Shown: piece by piece, positions 56,687 to 64,000 of the stretch
Position numbering within the stretch: position 1 is the stretch's first letter
Layout: each line of letters starts with the position of its first letter
Assembly (NCBI RefSeq): GCF_003121705.1
Contig: NZ_PYHR01000002.1
Span: 2,914,001 to 2,978,000, forward strand
Reading direction: 5' to 3'
From: Serinibacter arcticus
GTDB taxonomy: Bacteria; Actinomycetota; Actinomycetes; Actinomycetales; Beutenbergiaceae
DNA length: 64,000 nucleotides
Notes under the pieces: generated by a model
Told to the model about the DNA's origin: nothing
The model's database searches: none
The model's input: only the letters and a program-made list of their open reading frames with translations
Made by a program: the position numbers and the translations under genes

Positions 56687-57472
56687 ATGAGTCAGGCCAC
56701 CACGTCAACGCCGACAGCCACCCCCACCCGCCGTCTCGCGGTCTGGCACTTCCTCGTCCTGACCGTCGCCTACCTCGCCCTCGTCCAGGGCACGAGCGCC
56801 GTCCTCATGGCGGGCCAGGTCTTCGAGTACGCCGCGCCCACCTCGATCGACTACGTCGTGCGTGCGCTGGTCGTGCCGGTCGGCCTGGGGATCGTGCTCG
56901 TCGTCGGCGTCGTCGCCTACCTCGGCACCTGGCAGCAGATCTTCGTCGACCGCGTGCCGCTGCGCCGCTGGGTCGGGTGGATCGTCGTCGCCCTGCTCGT
57001 CACGGTCGTGGCGATCACGAACTACTCCGGGCTGGGCGAGAAGGGCCTGGCATTCGCTCTGCTCCTGCTGATCGCGACGCTCATGGTCGGGTTCGGCGAG
57101 GAGCTCCTGTTCCGCGGGGTCGGCGTCCAGGCCTTCCGCAATGGCGGCTTCAGCGAGTTCAGGGTGGGGCTGTGGACCACCGTGCTGTTCGGCGTCGCCC
57201 ACGGCACCAACATCTTCTCGGCGGGACCCAGCGTGCTGATCCAGGTCGTGCTGACCACGGCGACCGGTTTCGTCTTCTACCTCGTGCTGCGCAGCACGGG
57301 CGCCCTCGTGATGGCCATGGCCGCGCACGGCCTGTGGGACTTTTCCGTGCTCAGCACCCAGGTGAATCCCGAGGACCCGTCGCCGCTGGCGAACGTCGCG
57401 GCGGTCGTCCTCGGGATCATCCTGCTGACGGTCCTGGTGCTGAGGAAGCGGCTCTCGCCGGCCACCTCCTGA
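56687..57472 (+). CDS. CPBP-family intramembrane metalloprotease
   Basis: 261 residues, seven to eight membrane segments. The catalytic motifs of CPBP (Abi/CAAX-like) proteases are present: GEELLFRG near 137, FGVAHGTN near 168 and AAHGLWD near 213. Zinc ligands and catalytic Glu are therefore in place. Substrate unknown. AGGAG precedes ATG 56687. Controlled probably by the divergent TetR. Confidence 0.92.
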   Translation: MSQATTSTPTATPTRRLAVWHFLVLTVAYLALVQGTSAVLMAGQVFEYAAPTSIDYVVRALVVPVGLGIVLVVGVVAYLGTWQQIFVDRVPLRRWVGWIVVALLVTVVAITNYSGLGEKGLAFALLLLIATLMVGFGEELLFRGVGVQAFRNGGFSEFRVGLWTTVLFGVAHGTNIFSAGPSVLIQVVLTTATGFVFYLVLRSTGALVMAMAAHGLWDFSVLSTQVNPEDPSPLANVAAVVLGIILLTVLVLRKRLSPATS

Positions 57473-57477
57473 CCGCC

Positions 57478-58473
57478 CTACGGCAGCAGCACCACGCTCC
57501 CGGTCGCGACGCCGTCGCGCAGCATCTGGTGGGCCTCCTCGGCCCGCGCGAGCGGCAGCGTCGCGTGCACGAGCGGGCGGATGCGCCCGGCGGCGACGTG
57601 GGGGAGGAGGTGCGCGACGACGTCGTGCACCACCGCAGCCTTCTCGGCCGCCGGCCGCGCGCGCAGCGTGGTGCCGTGGACGCTCGCGCGCCGCTGCATC
57701 AGCTCGAGCAGGTCGAGCTCGCCCCGCCGTCCGGCCTGCGTGCCGATGACCACGAGCCGCCCGCCGGACGCGAGCCGGTGGACGTTCTCCGCCAGAGCGC
57801 CGCCCCCGAGCACGTCGAGCACGACGTCGACGCCGCGTCCGTCGGTCGCCTCGCGGACGTCCGCGGTCACCTCCCCGGGGGTGCGCTCGCGGTGGTCGAT
57901 CACGACGGCGGCGCCCAGGTCGCGGACCGCGTCCAGCTTCGCGGTGCTCGCGGTGGCGATCACGCGCGCACCGAGCGCGGCGGCGACCTGCACGGCGATC
58001 GAGCCGATCCCGCCGGCGCCGCCGAGCACGAGCACGGTCTCGCCGGCGCGCAGGCCGCCGACCGGGCGGTCGCCCACGCCGACGAGGTTGGACCACACGG
58101 TGGCCAGCGCCTCGGGGAGCGCGGCGGCCTCGGCGTCGGACAGACCCTCGGGGATCGGCAGCAGCTGCCCGACCGGCGCCACCACGTGCGTCCCGTACCC
58201 GCCGCCGGCCAGGAGCGCGGCGACGCGGTCGCCGTCGTGCCACGCGGTCACGCCCTCGCCGACGGCCGCGATCGTTCCCGCGACCTCGAGCCCGGGATGC
58301 GCGGGCGCGCCGGGCGGGGAGGGGTAGTGGCCGGCGACCTGCATCAGGTCGGCGCGGTTCACCCCCGCCGCGGCGACGGCGATGAGCACCTCGCCGGGGC
58401 CGGGCTGCGGGGTGGGCACGGTCGCGGCGCGCAGGGCGGCGTCGTGCACCTCGAGGATCGTCGTGTCGGTCAC
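57478..58473 (-). CDS. NAD(P)H-quinone oxidoreductase, MDR superfamily
   Basis: 331 residues. Medium-chain dehydrogenase fold without the zinc ligands, of the PIG3/quinone-reductase type: GLEVAGTIAAVGEGV near 63 and the Rossmann motif VLGGAGGIGSIAVQVAAALGA near 150. Reduces quinones with NADPH. Converges with the CPBP gene at a 5-base gap. Upstream FMN reductase on the same strand (21 bases) suggests a shared transcript dealing with quinone or redox stress. Confidence 0.9.
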   Translation of the reverse strand: MTDTTILEVHDAALRAATVPTPQPGPGEVLIAVAAAGVNRADLMQVAGHYPSPPGAPAHPGLEVAGTIAAVGEGVTAWHDGDRVAALLAGGGYGTHVVAPVGQLLPIPEGLSDAEAAALPEALATVWSNLVGVGDRPVGGLRAGETVLVLGGAGGIGSIAVQVAAALGARVIATASTAKLDAVRDLGAAVVIDHRERTPGEVTADVREATDGRGVDVVLDVLGGGALAENVHRLASGGRLVVIGTQAGRRGELDLLELMQRRASVHGTTLRARPAAEKAAVVHDVVAHLLPHVAAGRIRPLVHATLPLARAEEAHQMLRDGVATGSVVLLP

Positions 58474-58494
58474 AGCGTCACCGCGGGGCCCGGT

Positions 58495-59064
58495 TCAGGC
58501 GTCGTCGCCGGCGCGCAGCGGCTCGAGCGCCCGGGTCCACGCCTCGAGCTGGTCGAGCATCTCGCCGACCTGGGGCGTGAGCTCGTCGCTCGGGGTGAAC
58601 GTGGAGAAGTCCTCGAACTCCGTGGCGAGCGGGAGCGCGATCTGCGCCCGCACGGTGGCGATCTGCAGCTCGGAGGCGATGAGGCGCAGGTGCTCGACGG
58701 CGCGGACCCCGCCCGCGCTGCCGTAGCTGACGAAGGCCGCGGCCTTGTTGTTCCACTCCGCGTAGACGAGGTCGAGCGCGTTCTTCAGCACGCCGGTGGT
58801 CGAGTGGTTGTACTCGGGGGTGACGAACACGTAGCCGTCGTAGCGCGCGACGACGCGGGCCCAGGCCTTCGTGTGCTCGTGGGTGTACTGGCCCATGGAC
58901 GGCGGCACCGGCTCGTCCAGGTGCGGCAGGGGGTGGTCGGCCAGGTCCACGAGCTCGTACGTGACGTCGGAGCGACGGGAGGCGAGGTCGAGCACCCAGC
59001 GGGCGACGGCCTCCCCGTTGCGGCCGGGGCGGGTGCTTCCGAGGACGATCGCGATCGTGGTCAT
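58495..59064 (-). CDS. NADPH-dependent FMN reductase
   Basis: 189 residues. Flavodoxin-like fold with the FMN phosphate loop LGSTRPGRNGEAVA and the VTPEYNHSTTGVLKNALD motif (about 85-102) of the SsuE/ArsH/chromate-reductase group. Reduces FMN, quinones or similar acceptors. Probably first gene of a pair with the quinone oxidoreductase. Confidence 0.92.
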   Translation of the reverse strand: MTTIAIVLGSTRPGRNGEAVARWVLDLASRRSDVTYELVDLADHPLPHLDEPVPPSMGQYTHEHTKAWARVVARYDGYVFVTPEYNHSTTGVLKNALDLVYAEWNNKAAAFVSYGSAGGVRAVEHLRLIASELQIATVRAQIALPLATEFEDFSTFTPSDELTPQVGEMLDQLEAWTRALEPLRAGDDA

Positions 59065-59071
59065 GCCTTCC

Positions 59072-59077
59072 AACGTA
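59072..59077 (-). promoter_or_regulatory. -10-like box of leaderless start (FMN reductase)
   Basis: Minus-strand TACGTT, 7 bases, ATG 59064. Confidence 0.4.
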
Positions 59078-59096
59078 CGGTCGGTCGGCAGTGGAG

Positions 59097-59527
59097 TCAC
59101 GGGCCGTGATCGGAGGCGACGGACGACCACGCGACGGCGGGCGGGCCCGCGCCGTCGCCGTCCGGGACCGAGCTCCCGAGCGCGAACGTGAAGACGAACA
59201 CCCCGAGGGCGATCACCGTGATGACGACGAACACGATGAGGAAGACGACCCTCCCGAGCGAGTTCGCGCCCGTCCGGACCGGCCCCACGCGGAACGGGTC
59301 GCGCAGCCCGCCCTGCCGCGGGGGTCCGGTCGGGGCGTAGGGGTTGGGCCCGAGGTCGGCGCCCGGCGCCGCGTCCTGCGTCCCGACGTCGGCGCCGGCC
59401 GCGGCGTCGGACACCCACAGCTGCCAGCCGGCGGGCGGCGGGCCCCAGGCGGGATCGGGCTGCCAGCCGGGCGGGGGAGTCCACCTGGGCGGGGCGTGGG
59501 CCAGCTCGGCGGAGGGTTGTAGGTCAT
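59097..59527 (-). CDS. Small Pro/Trp-rich membrane protein (frameshifted N-terminus)
   Basis: About 143 residues when one missing base in the G-run 59491-59494 is restored. ATG 59527 follows AGGTG and encodes [12 protein letters not shown] in one frame; the other frame continues [20 protein letters not shown], so the two halves form one Pro/Trp repeat of the DUF2510-like kind. One membrane segment ([20 protein letters not shown]) follows, then a short outside tail. As written, translation could start only at GTG 59534 in the second frame. Function unknown. Confidence 0.7.
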
Positions 59528-59618
59528 GTCGCACACCTGCCTCTCGGCGATCGCGGGTCGCCTCGTCCGTCGGATGGGCCGAGACCAGGGTGCCACCGCT
59601 CGCGCGTTCGCACGGGTC

Positions 59619-59624
59619 TACGCT
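59619..59624 (+). promoter_or_regulatory. -10-like box of leaderless start (Ddn-like gene)
   Basis: TACGCT, 6 bases, ATG 59631. Confidence 0.45.
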
Positions 59625-59630
59625 CGGACC

Positions 59631-60071
59631 ATGCCTCTAGACGCCGAGTACGCACCGAGCACGTCCGACTGGGCCCGTGAGCAGGCCGAGCTCATCGAGA
59701 GCTCGGGCGGCACGCAGGGCACCGAGCTGCACGGCCGACCGGTCATCGTGCTGACCACGCTCGGCGCCAAGTCCGGGAAGCTCCGCAAGACCGCCCTGAT
59801 GCGGGTCGAGCACGAGGGCGTCTACGCCGTCGTCGCCTCCCTCGGCGGGGCGCCGAAGCACCCGCAGTGGTACTTCAACATCGTCGCCGAGCCGCGCGTG
59901 GAGCTGCAGGACGGGCCCGACAAGCACGACTACGTCGCGCGCGAGATCACCGGCGAGGAGAAGGCGACCTGGTGGGAGCGTTCCGTCGCCGCCTTCCCGC
60001 CCTACGCCGACTACCAGGTCAAGACCGAGCGCGAGATCCCCGTGTTCCTGCTGGAGCGCACCGAGGGCTGA
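59631..60071 (+). CDS. Deazaflavin (F420)-dependent nitroreductase family protein
   Basis: 146 residues. Ddn-like split beta-barrel: [27 protein letters not shown] with the F420-contact Lys/Ser/Gly, [13 protein letters not shown], and the C-terminal [10 protein letters not shown]. Family members reduce quinones or nitro compounds with F420H2. N-terminal residues are shorter than in mycobacterial Ddn. Upstream of tRNA-Ser. Confidence 0.9.
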   Translation: MPLDAEYAPSTSDWAREQAELIESSGGTQGTELHGRPVIVLTTLGAKSGKLRKTALMRVEHEGVYAVVASLGGAPKHPQWYFNIVAEPRVELQDGPDKHDYVAREITGEEKATWWERSVAAFPPYADYQVKTEREIPVFLLERTEG

Positions 60072-60144
60072 GCCCGGCGGCGGTCGGCCCGCGACTGGCA
60101 CAATGGACCGGGCTCGACGGCGGTCATCCGCCGCGCCTGCTCCG

Positions 60145-60229
60145 GGAGAGGTGACAGAGCGGCCGAATGTGACGGTCTTGAAAACCGTTGTTGTGCAAGC
60201 AACCAGGGGTTCGAATCCCCTCCTCTCCG
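60145..60229 (+). tRNA. tRNA-Ser (anticodon TGA)
   Basis: Class II tRNA of 85 bases. Acceptor stem GGAGAGG / CCTCTCC with discriminator G, anticodon stem ACGGT / ACCGT with loop CTTGAAA (anticodon TGA at 60179-60181), a long variable arm (TTGTTGTGCAAGCAA) and T-loop GGTTCGAATCC. CCA is not encoded. Reads UCA and, by wobble, other UCN codons. Confidence 0.96.
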
Positions 60230-60235
60230 CGGCGT

Positions 60236-60273
60236 GACGAGGGCGGGGCGCCGACCGGTGCCCCGCCCTCGTC
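60236..60273 (+). terminator. Terminator after tRNA-Ser
   Basis: GACGAGGGCGGGGC-N10-GCCCCGCCCTCGTC, perfect 14-bp stem, 7 bases past the tRNA end. Confidence 0.8.
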
Positions 60274-60300
60274 CGTTCTCCGGTGACGTCTCGCGAGCGC

Positions 60301-60591
60301 TCAGCTCGCGCGGTCGGCCACCCGACGGAACAGCAGCTGCGCGCGCACCTCGGTGTGGCCGGGCGACTTGTCGACGGCGACGTGGTCGAGCTGGTCGAGG
60401 CGCCAGCCGAGGTTCTCGACCGACTGGATCAGCGGCCCGATGTCGAACGCCGTCGAGCTGCCCAGCAGGCCGGTGATCCGGCTCTCCACCGGCACCGCGC
60501 AGGTGAAGATCGACCAGCCCTCACCGAGACGCTGCGACGCGAGGTCGAGGATCGGCTGGGCATCGTCCTGACCGAGCAGGGTCTGCGTCAT
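60301..60591 (-). CDS. Hypothetical small protein, 96 aa
   Basis: Soluble alpha/beta protein. ATG 60591 has AAGGAG six bases upstream. Visible: SQRLGEGWSIFTCAVP, SVENLGWRLDQLDHVAVD and VRAQLLFRRV. The pattern (strand, helix, strands) could be a ferredoxin-like fold. Not recognised. Converges with the tRNA. Confidence 0.65.
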   Translation of the reverse strand: MTQTLLGQDDAQPILDLASQRLGEGWSIFTCAVPVESRITGLLGSSTAFDIGPLIQSVENLGWRLDQLDHVAVDKSPGHTEVRAQLLFRRVADRAS

Positions 60592-60679
60592 CGTCGGCTC
60601 CTTCTGGCCCGCTCGGCGTCGGGACGGTCCCTCGCGAGGCGCGGCCGGGTGCCCCTCCATCGTGGCATCCGCGCGGCTC

Positions 60680-61189
60680 TCACCCCAGCGTCACCCGCAG
60701 GATCTCGTCGACCACGACGGCGAGCGGCGCGCCCGCGTCGATCCGCACCCCCGTCGCGGGGACGTCCTCCTGCGTGCGGTGCAGGCGCTCGATCAGCTCG
60801 CGCTCCCGCGTCCGACCATGCCCGCCCCACTCGTCCGCGGGCCGCTCGTCGAGCCGTCGCGCCAGTGTCGCGGCGTCGACCGTGAGCACGACGATCGCGT
60901 CGAACACGTCCGCGAAGGCCGCGACGTTCCGCGAGCCGCCGCAGAAGAACGTCACCGGGTGGCTGTGGTCGAGGGCCATCGCCCGCACCTCGTCCGCGCG
61001 CCACAGGTGGTGGTCGTGCACCGCGAGGCCGGTGACGTCGTCGCGCGCCTCACCGGTCTCCGGATCGCCCTGGTAGGCGAGCTCGCGGTCCCCGTTGATC
61101 GCGTGATGACCGCGACGGCGGAGCTCGTGGCAGACGGCCGTCTTGCCGGTTCCCGACACGCCCTCGACCAGGACGTTCCGCAGCCCCAC
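60680..61189 (-). CDS. P-loop ATP-binding protein (kinase-like)
   Basis: 169 residues. Walker A VEGVSGTGKTAVCHEL at residue 8, then INGDRELAYQGD (a DxE-like substrate site), TFFCGGSRNVAAF near 80 and a lid with Arg (ERELIERLHRTQ). Resembles adenylate-kinase-like or shikimate-kinase-like small-molecule kinases; substrate unknown. 15 bases upstream of the DeoR stop, but the DeoR gene comes first on this strand, so the two may be one transcript. Confidence 0.8.
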   Translation of the reverse strand: MGLRNVLVEGVSGTGKTAVCHELRRRGHHAINGDRELAYQGDPETGEARDDVTGLAVHDHHLWRADEVRAMALDHSHPVTFFCGGSRNVAAFADVFDAIVVLTVDAATLARRLDERPADEWGGHGRTRERELIERLHRTQEDVPATGVRIDAGAPLAVVVDEILRVTLG

Positions 61190-61204
61190 GCCTCGCCCCC
61201 GGTC

Positions 61205-62005
61205 TCAGGACCGCGCGCGCCGGTGCACGGCCCCGAGCACGCTGCTCGGCGCGATCGTCACGTCCACCCCGAGCTCGCCGATGTGACCCAGCTCGACCGG
61301 TGAGGCGAGCGTGTCCGTGACGAGGATGTCGATGCGGTGGGCCGGCACGGTCTGGACCGTGGAGTCGACGCCCACCTTGGTGTGGTCGGCCAGCACCACG
61401 ACGCGGTCGGCGGCGGCCATCGCCGCGCGGTCGATGCTCGCGACGTGGATGTTCGGGGTGCTGAGCCCGTGCCGAGCGGTCAGCCCGTTGCCGGACAGGA
61501 AGGTCGTGCGCACGCGCAGCCGGCCGAGCGCCGCCTCGGCGTCGCCCCCGACCACGGCGCGGATGTTGCCGCGCAGCACCCCGCCGATCATGAAGAGGTC
61601 GACGTCGTGCGCGTCGGCGAGCTCGCCGGCCACCAGCAGCGAGGTGGTGGCGACCATGAGCCGACGGCGGGTGAGCAGCCGGGCGAGCGCCTGCGTCGTC
61701 GTGCCGGCACCGATGAAGATGGCGTCGCCGTCCTCGACCAGGTCGAGCGCCGCGGCGGCGATCTCCTCCTTCTCCGACAGCGCGACGCCGCTCTTCTCGA
61801 CGTAGGTGGGCTCGTCGATGGCGGACTTCAGCAGGCTGGCGCCGCCGCGGCGGCGCTGCAGCAGACCGGCCTCCTCGAGCAGGCGCAGGTCCCGCCGGAT
61901 GGTGATCTCGGAGGCGCGGACGGTGCGCGCGAGATCCGCGACGGAGACCGAGCCGTGGACGGCCAGGACCGACAGGATGACCTGGCGTCGTTCGTCGGTG
62001 AACAC
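61205..62005 (-). CDS. DeoR/GlpR-family transcriptional regulator
   Basis: 266 residues. N-terminal DeoR HTH (RRQVILSVLAVHGSVSVADLA, split as RRQVILSVLAVHG / SVSVADLARTVRASEITIRRD) and a C-terminal sugar-phosphate-binding domain with FIGAGTTTQALARLL near 96. Represses sugar or sugar-phosphate use genes until a ligand binds. GTG 62005 with AAGGAG upstream. The secreted SLH-like protein gene ends just upstream on the same strand, separated by a terminator. Confidence 0.92.
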   Translation of the reverse strand: MFTDERRQVILSVLAVHGSVSVADLARTVRASEITIRRDLRLLEEAGLLQRRRGGASLLKSAIDEPTYVEKSGVALSEKEEIAAAALDLVEDGDAIFIGAGTTTQALARLLTRRRLMVATTSLLVAGELADAHDVDLFMIGGVLRGNIRAVVGGDAEAALGRLRVRTTFLSGNGLTARHGLSTPNIHVASIDRAAMAAADRVVVLADHTKVGVDSTVQTVPAHRIDILVTDTLASPVELGHIGELGVDVTIAPSSVLGAVHRRARS

Positions 62006-62075
62006 GGGACGCTCCTTCGTGTCGTCGTGCGGGGGGCGGCCGTGCCCCTCGTTCTTTCGACCCTAACCCCGGCCC

Positions 62076-62132
62076 ACGACGGCGGGCGCCCGACCCGGTG
62101 AGTGCTCACCGGAACCGGACGCCCGCCGTCGT
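62076..62132 (-). terminator. Terminator after the right-edge secreted protein gene
   Basis: ACGACGGCGGGCG (62076-62088) pairs with CGCCCGCCGTCGT (62120-62132); inside, CCGGTGAG pairs with CTCACCGG. Two stacked stems. Confidence 0.75.
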
Positions 62133-62145
62133 GCTCAGCCCCCGA

Positions 62146-64000
62146 TCAGGGCAGGGCGTCGAACCGTGACAGGAACGCGGCCATCGCGTCCCGGTTGACG
62201 GGCTGCAGCGGCTTGTAGTCCGCCGAGCCGTCGTTGCCGACCCAACCCGTGGAGATCTTGTTCTCCGCGAGCCAGGAGATCTCGTCGTAGAACTGGTTGC
62301 TCGTGGTCACGTCCAGGAACGGGGACGTGGCCGGAGCGTCGTAGTCCGTGACGGCCGCGAGGCGGAACAGGAACGCCGCCATCGCGTCACGCGCGATCGG
62401 GTCGAGCGGGCGGAAGCTCGCCGTCCCGTCGGCGTTGGCCCAACCGGTGGAGATCTTCGTCTCCGCCAGCCAGGTGATCTCCTTGTAGAACTGGTCCGTC
62501 GGCTTGACGTCGACGAACGGCGAGACGGTCGGCGCCGTGAACTCGGGCGACTCGGCGAGTCGGTAGAGGAACGCCGCCATCGCGTCACGCGCGATCGGGG
62601 CCAGCGGTCGGTACTCCCGGCCCTGCGGAGTGACCCACCCGGTGCTGATGCCCTTCTCGGCGAGCCAGGTGATCTCCGAGTAGAACTGCAGGCCCTGGGG
62701 CACGTCGAGGAAGAACGTGCGCACCGTGACGTCGAACGTCGCCGTCTGCTGGCGACCCTCGACCTCGTAGGTGAGCGTGATGGTCTGGGTGCCGACGGTG
62801 GTGCCGTCGAACCCGGTGACCGTGAGCGCGGTGAGCGGGACGTCGGCGACGGTCTCGTCCGAGAACGTGGCCGTCACCGCCAGCCCCGCCAGGTCCAGGC
62901 TCTCGCCCAGCACGTAGTCCGTCTTCGACGGCGGCGTCACGATCGTGAGCGCCTCCAGCGTGGCGGCGTCGATGGGCGTGAGCCCGGCGACGGCGGCAGC
63001 CAGCGCCGCGGTCGCCTCCGCGACCTCCTGGGAGGTGGCGTCGGCGTCGGCCAGCACGGCCGCCGCCTGGTCGAGCGCCGCCTCGAGGACGACCCACGAC
63101 TCCGGCTTGAAGTCGTCCTCCTCGAGGAGGAGCGCGGCGTCGTACGCGGCCTGCAGGCCGGACTTCACCACGGCTCCGACGACGGACTCACCGTTGACGA
63201 CGGCCGACACGATCCGGAGGTTCCCGGTCGCGGAGTACGGCGTGGCGTTGGTCAGCCCGACGCGGATGCGCTGCGTGAACACGCTGTCGAAGTCGAGCGT
63301 GGTCGGGGCGTTCGAGGCCGTGGCGAACGTCGTCTCCAGGCCCTCCACGTCCTGCCAGGCCAGACCGTCCCAGTACTGCGCGGTGACGGCCGACGGGCGG
63401 GCGTTGGGGCCCTCCGCCGTGAAGGAGAGCTGGACCTGGTCGAAGGTCCGCTCGCCGTCCCAGAACAGCTCGAACCACTCGTGCGTCCGCGAGGCCGAGT
63501 AGGCCGGGAGGAGCACGTTCGCGCCGCGGGAGTACTGGTTGCTCCACGCCGACGCGGTGTCGCCGTTGAGCGCGTTGTTCGGGTAGGTGGTGGCGGCCCC
63601 CGTGAAGGTGGCCGTCGCCAGGGCGCCGGCACGCAGCGGGGAGTCCGCGGGCAGAGCCGCGAAGTTCCACGCCTGGTTGTTCGCGCCGAGCGTCGGGTTC
63701 GCGGCGATGTCGCCGCTGGCCGTGCTCGTCACGACGGAGACGTAGGCCTTGGCCGGCGTCTCCACACCCTCGACCGTGCCCGTGATCACGAGCTCGCCCG
63801 GGGTGGCAAAGGACGAGGCCGGGGGCATCGTCCACGTGACCTCGCGCGTGACGCCGAAGGCACCGACGGTCGCGTCCGCGTAGGTGACCTGGACGTCGAC
63901 GGGCAGCGTCGGGACGCTCCCGACCGGTGCCGCGTAGGCCACCGGGGCGATCCCGGTGAGCGTCGGGGCCAGGGTGGGCTGCGCCGGCGCGGTGCCGGTG
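62146..64000 (-). CDS. Secreted multidomain protein, SLH-like tail (5' end outside window)
   Basis: At least 617 residues; the open frame runs to the window edge, so the start and any catalytic domain are missing. From the visible N-terminal side: an Ig-like domain, a discoidin/NPCBM-like galactose-binding fold (SASRTHEWFELFWDGERTFDQVQL), a helical FIVAR-type domain (about 63170-62990), an Ig-like_4 domain (TPPSKTDYVLGESLDLAGLAV ends at about 62700) and three SLH-like repeats. This order is typical for large actinobacterial glycosidases such as GH2, GH29 or GH92-like enzymes. The enzyme type cannot be told. The adjacent DeoR regulator fits a carbohydrate role. Confidence 0.82.
   Translation of the reverse strand, partial: TGTAPAQPTLAPTLTGIAPVAYAAPVGSVPTLPVDVQVTYADATVGAFGVTREVTWTMPPASSFATPGELVITGTVEGVETPAKAYVSVVTSTASGDIAANPTLGANNQAWNFAALPADSPLRAGALATATFTGAATTYPNNALNGDTASAWSNQYSRGANVLLPAYSASRTHEWFELFWDGERTFDQVQLSFTAEGPNARPSAVTAQYWDGLAWQDVEGLETTFATASNAPTTLDFDSVFTQRIRVGLTNATPYSATGNLRIVSAVVNGESVVGAVVKSGLQAAYDAALLLEEDDFKPESWVVLEAALDQAAAVLADADATSQEVAEATAALAAAVAGLTPIDAATLEALTIVTPPSKTDYVLGESLDLAGLAVTATFSDETVADVPLTALTVTGFDGTTVGTQTITLTYEVEGRQQTATFDVTVRTFFLDVPQGLQFYSEITWLAEKGISTGWVTPQGREYRPLAPIARDAMAAFLYRLAESPEFTAPTVSPFVDVKPTDQFYKEITWLAETKISTGWANADGTASFRPLDPIARDAMAAFLFRLAAVTDYDAPATSPFLDVTTSNQFYDEISWLAENKISTGWVGNDGSADYKPLQPVNRDAMAAFLSRFDALP

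Overview
The window is about 64 kb of very GC-rich DNA with dense genes, GTG starts, many leaderless-type starts, a Bpa/PafE-type proteasome activator and LppM-like and DUF5926-like proteins. This fits an actinobacterium, most likely of the order Micrococcales. The secreted glycosidases and their shared C-terminal repeats suggest a Cellulomonadaceae/Promicromonosporaceae-type polymer degrader; the genus is inference.

Layout. 1-17 kb is ordinary chromosome: the end of a VIT1/CCC1 transporter, a lipoprotein, an MFS exporter, azlCD with a divergent XRE-cupin regulator, two membrane proteins, a CotH-kinase lipoprotein, a FAD oxidoreductase, small membrane proteins, GrpB, a uracil/xanthine permease, an LppM-like lipoprotein and pgi. 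17.2-34.9 kb is an accessory block of four very large secreted proteins in one orientation: an ExeM/NucH nuclease fused to a 5'-nucleotidase, a GH92 mannosidase fused to a purple-acid-type phosphatase, and two paralogous alpha/beta-hydrolase-like proteins. All four end in the same three-repeat SLH-like cassette. A fifth protein with this cassette enters from the right edge (62.1-64 kb). 35-54 kb is mostly housekeeping: thioredoxin, an MFS transporter, a padR-DUF1048-drrAB exporter operon, pgm, a P-loop kinase, DUF5926, a GT2 glycosyltransferase, a large membrane protein, pheA, a diacylglycerol-kinase-like gene, serS-HAD, bpa, an AGE epimerase and a DUF559-like protein. 54-62 kb holds DoxX, TetR-LLM oxidoreductase, a CPBP protease, a quinone oxidoreductase, an FMN reductase, a Ddn-like protein, tRNA-Ser(TGA) and a DeoR regulator.

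How the parts fit. The nuclease/5'-nucleotidase protein could take DNA to nucleosides and phosphate outside the cell. In the GH92 domain the usual catalytic Glu is Gln, as in the mannose-1-phospho-6-mannose uncapping mannosidase of Cellulosimicrobium cellulans, and a phosphatase is fused behind it. Together they look like a surface system that removes phosphate from nucleic acids and phosphomannan (yeast wall); this is inference.

Two further themes. Five genes are each broken by what looks like one missing base in a G/C run, which points to homopolymer errors in the underlying sequence rather than five real pseudogenes. Between genes there is a set of long, near-perfect inverted repeats, several sharing a common arm sequence, which no listed gene explains.
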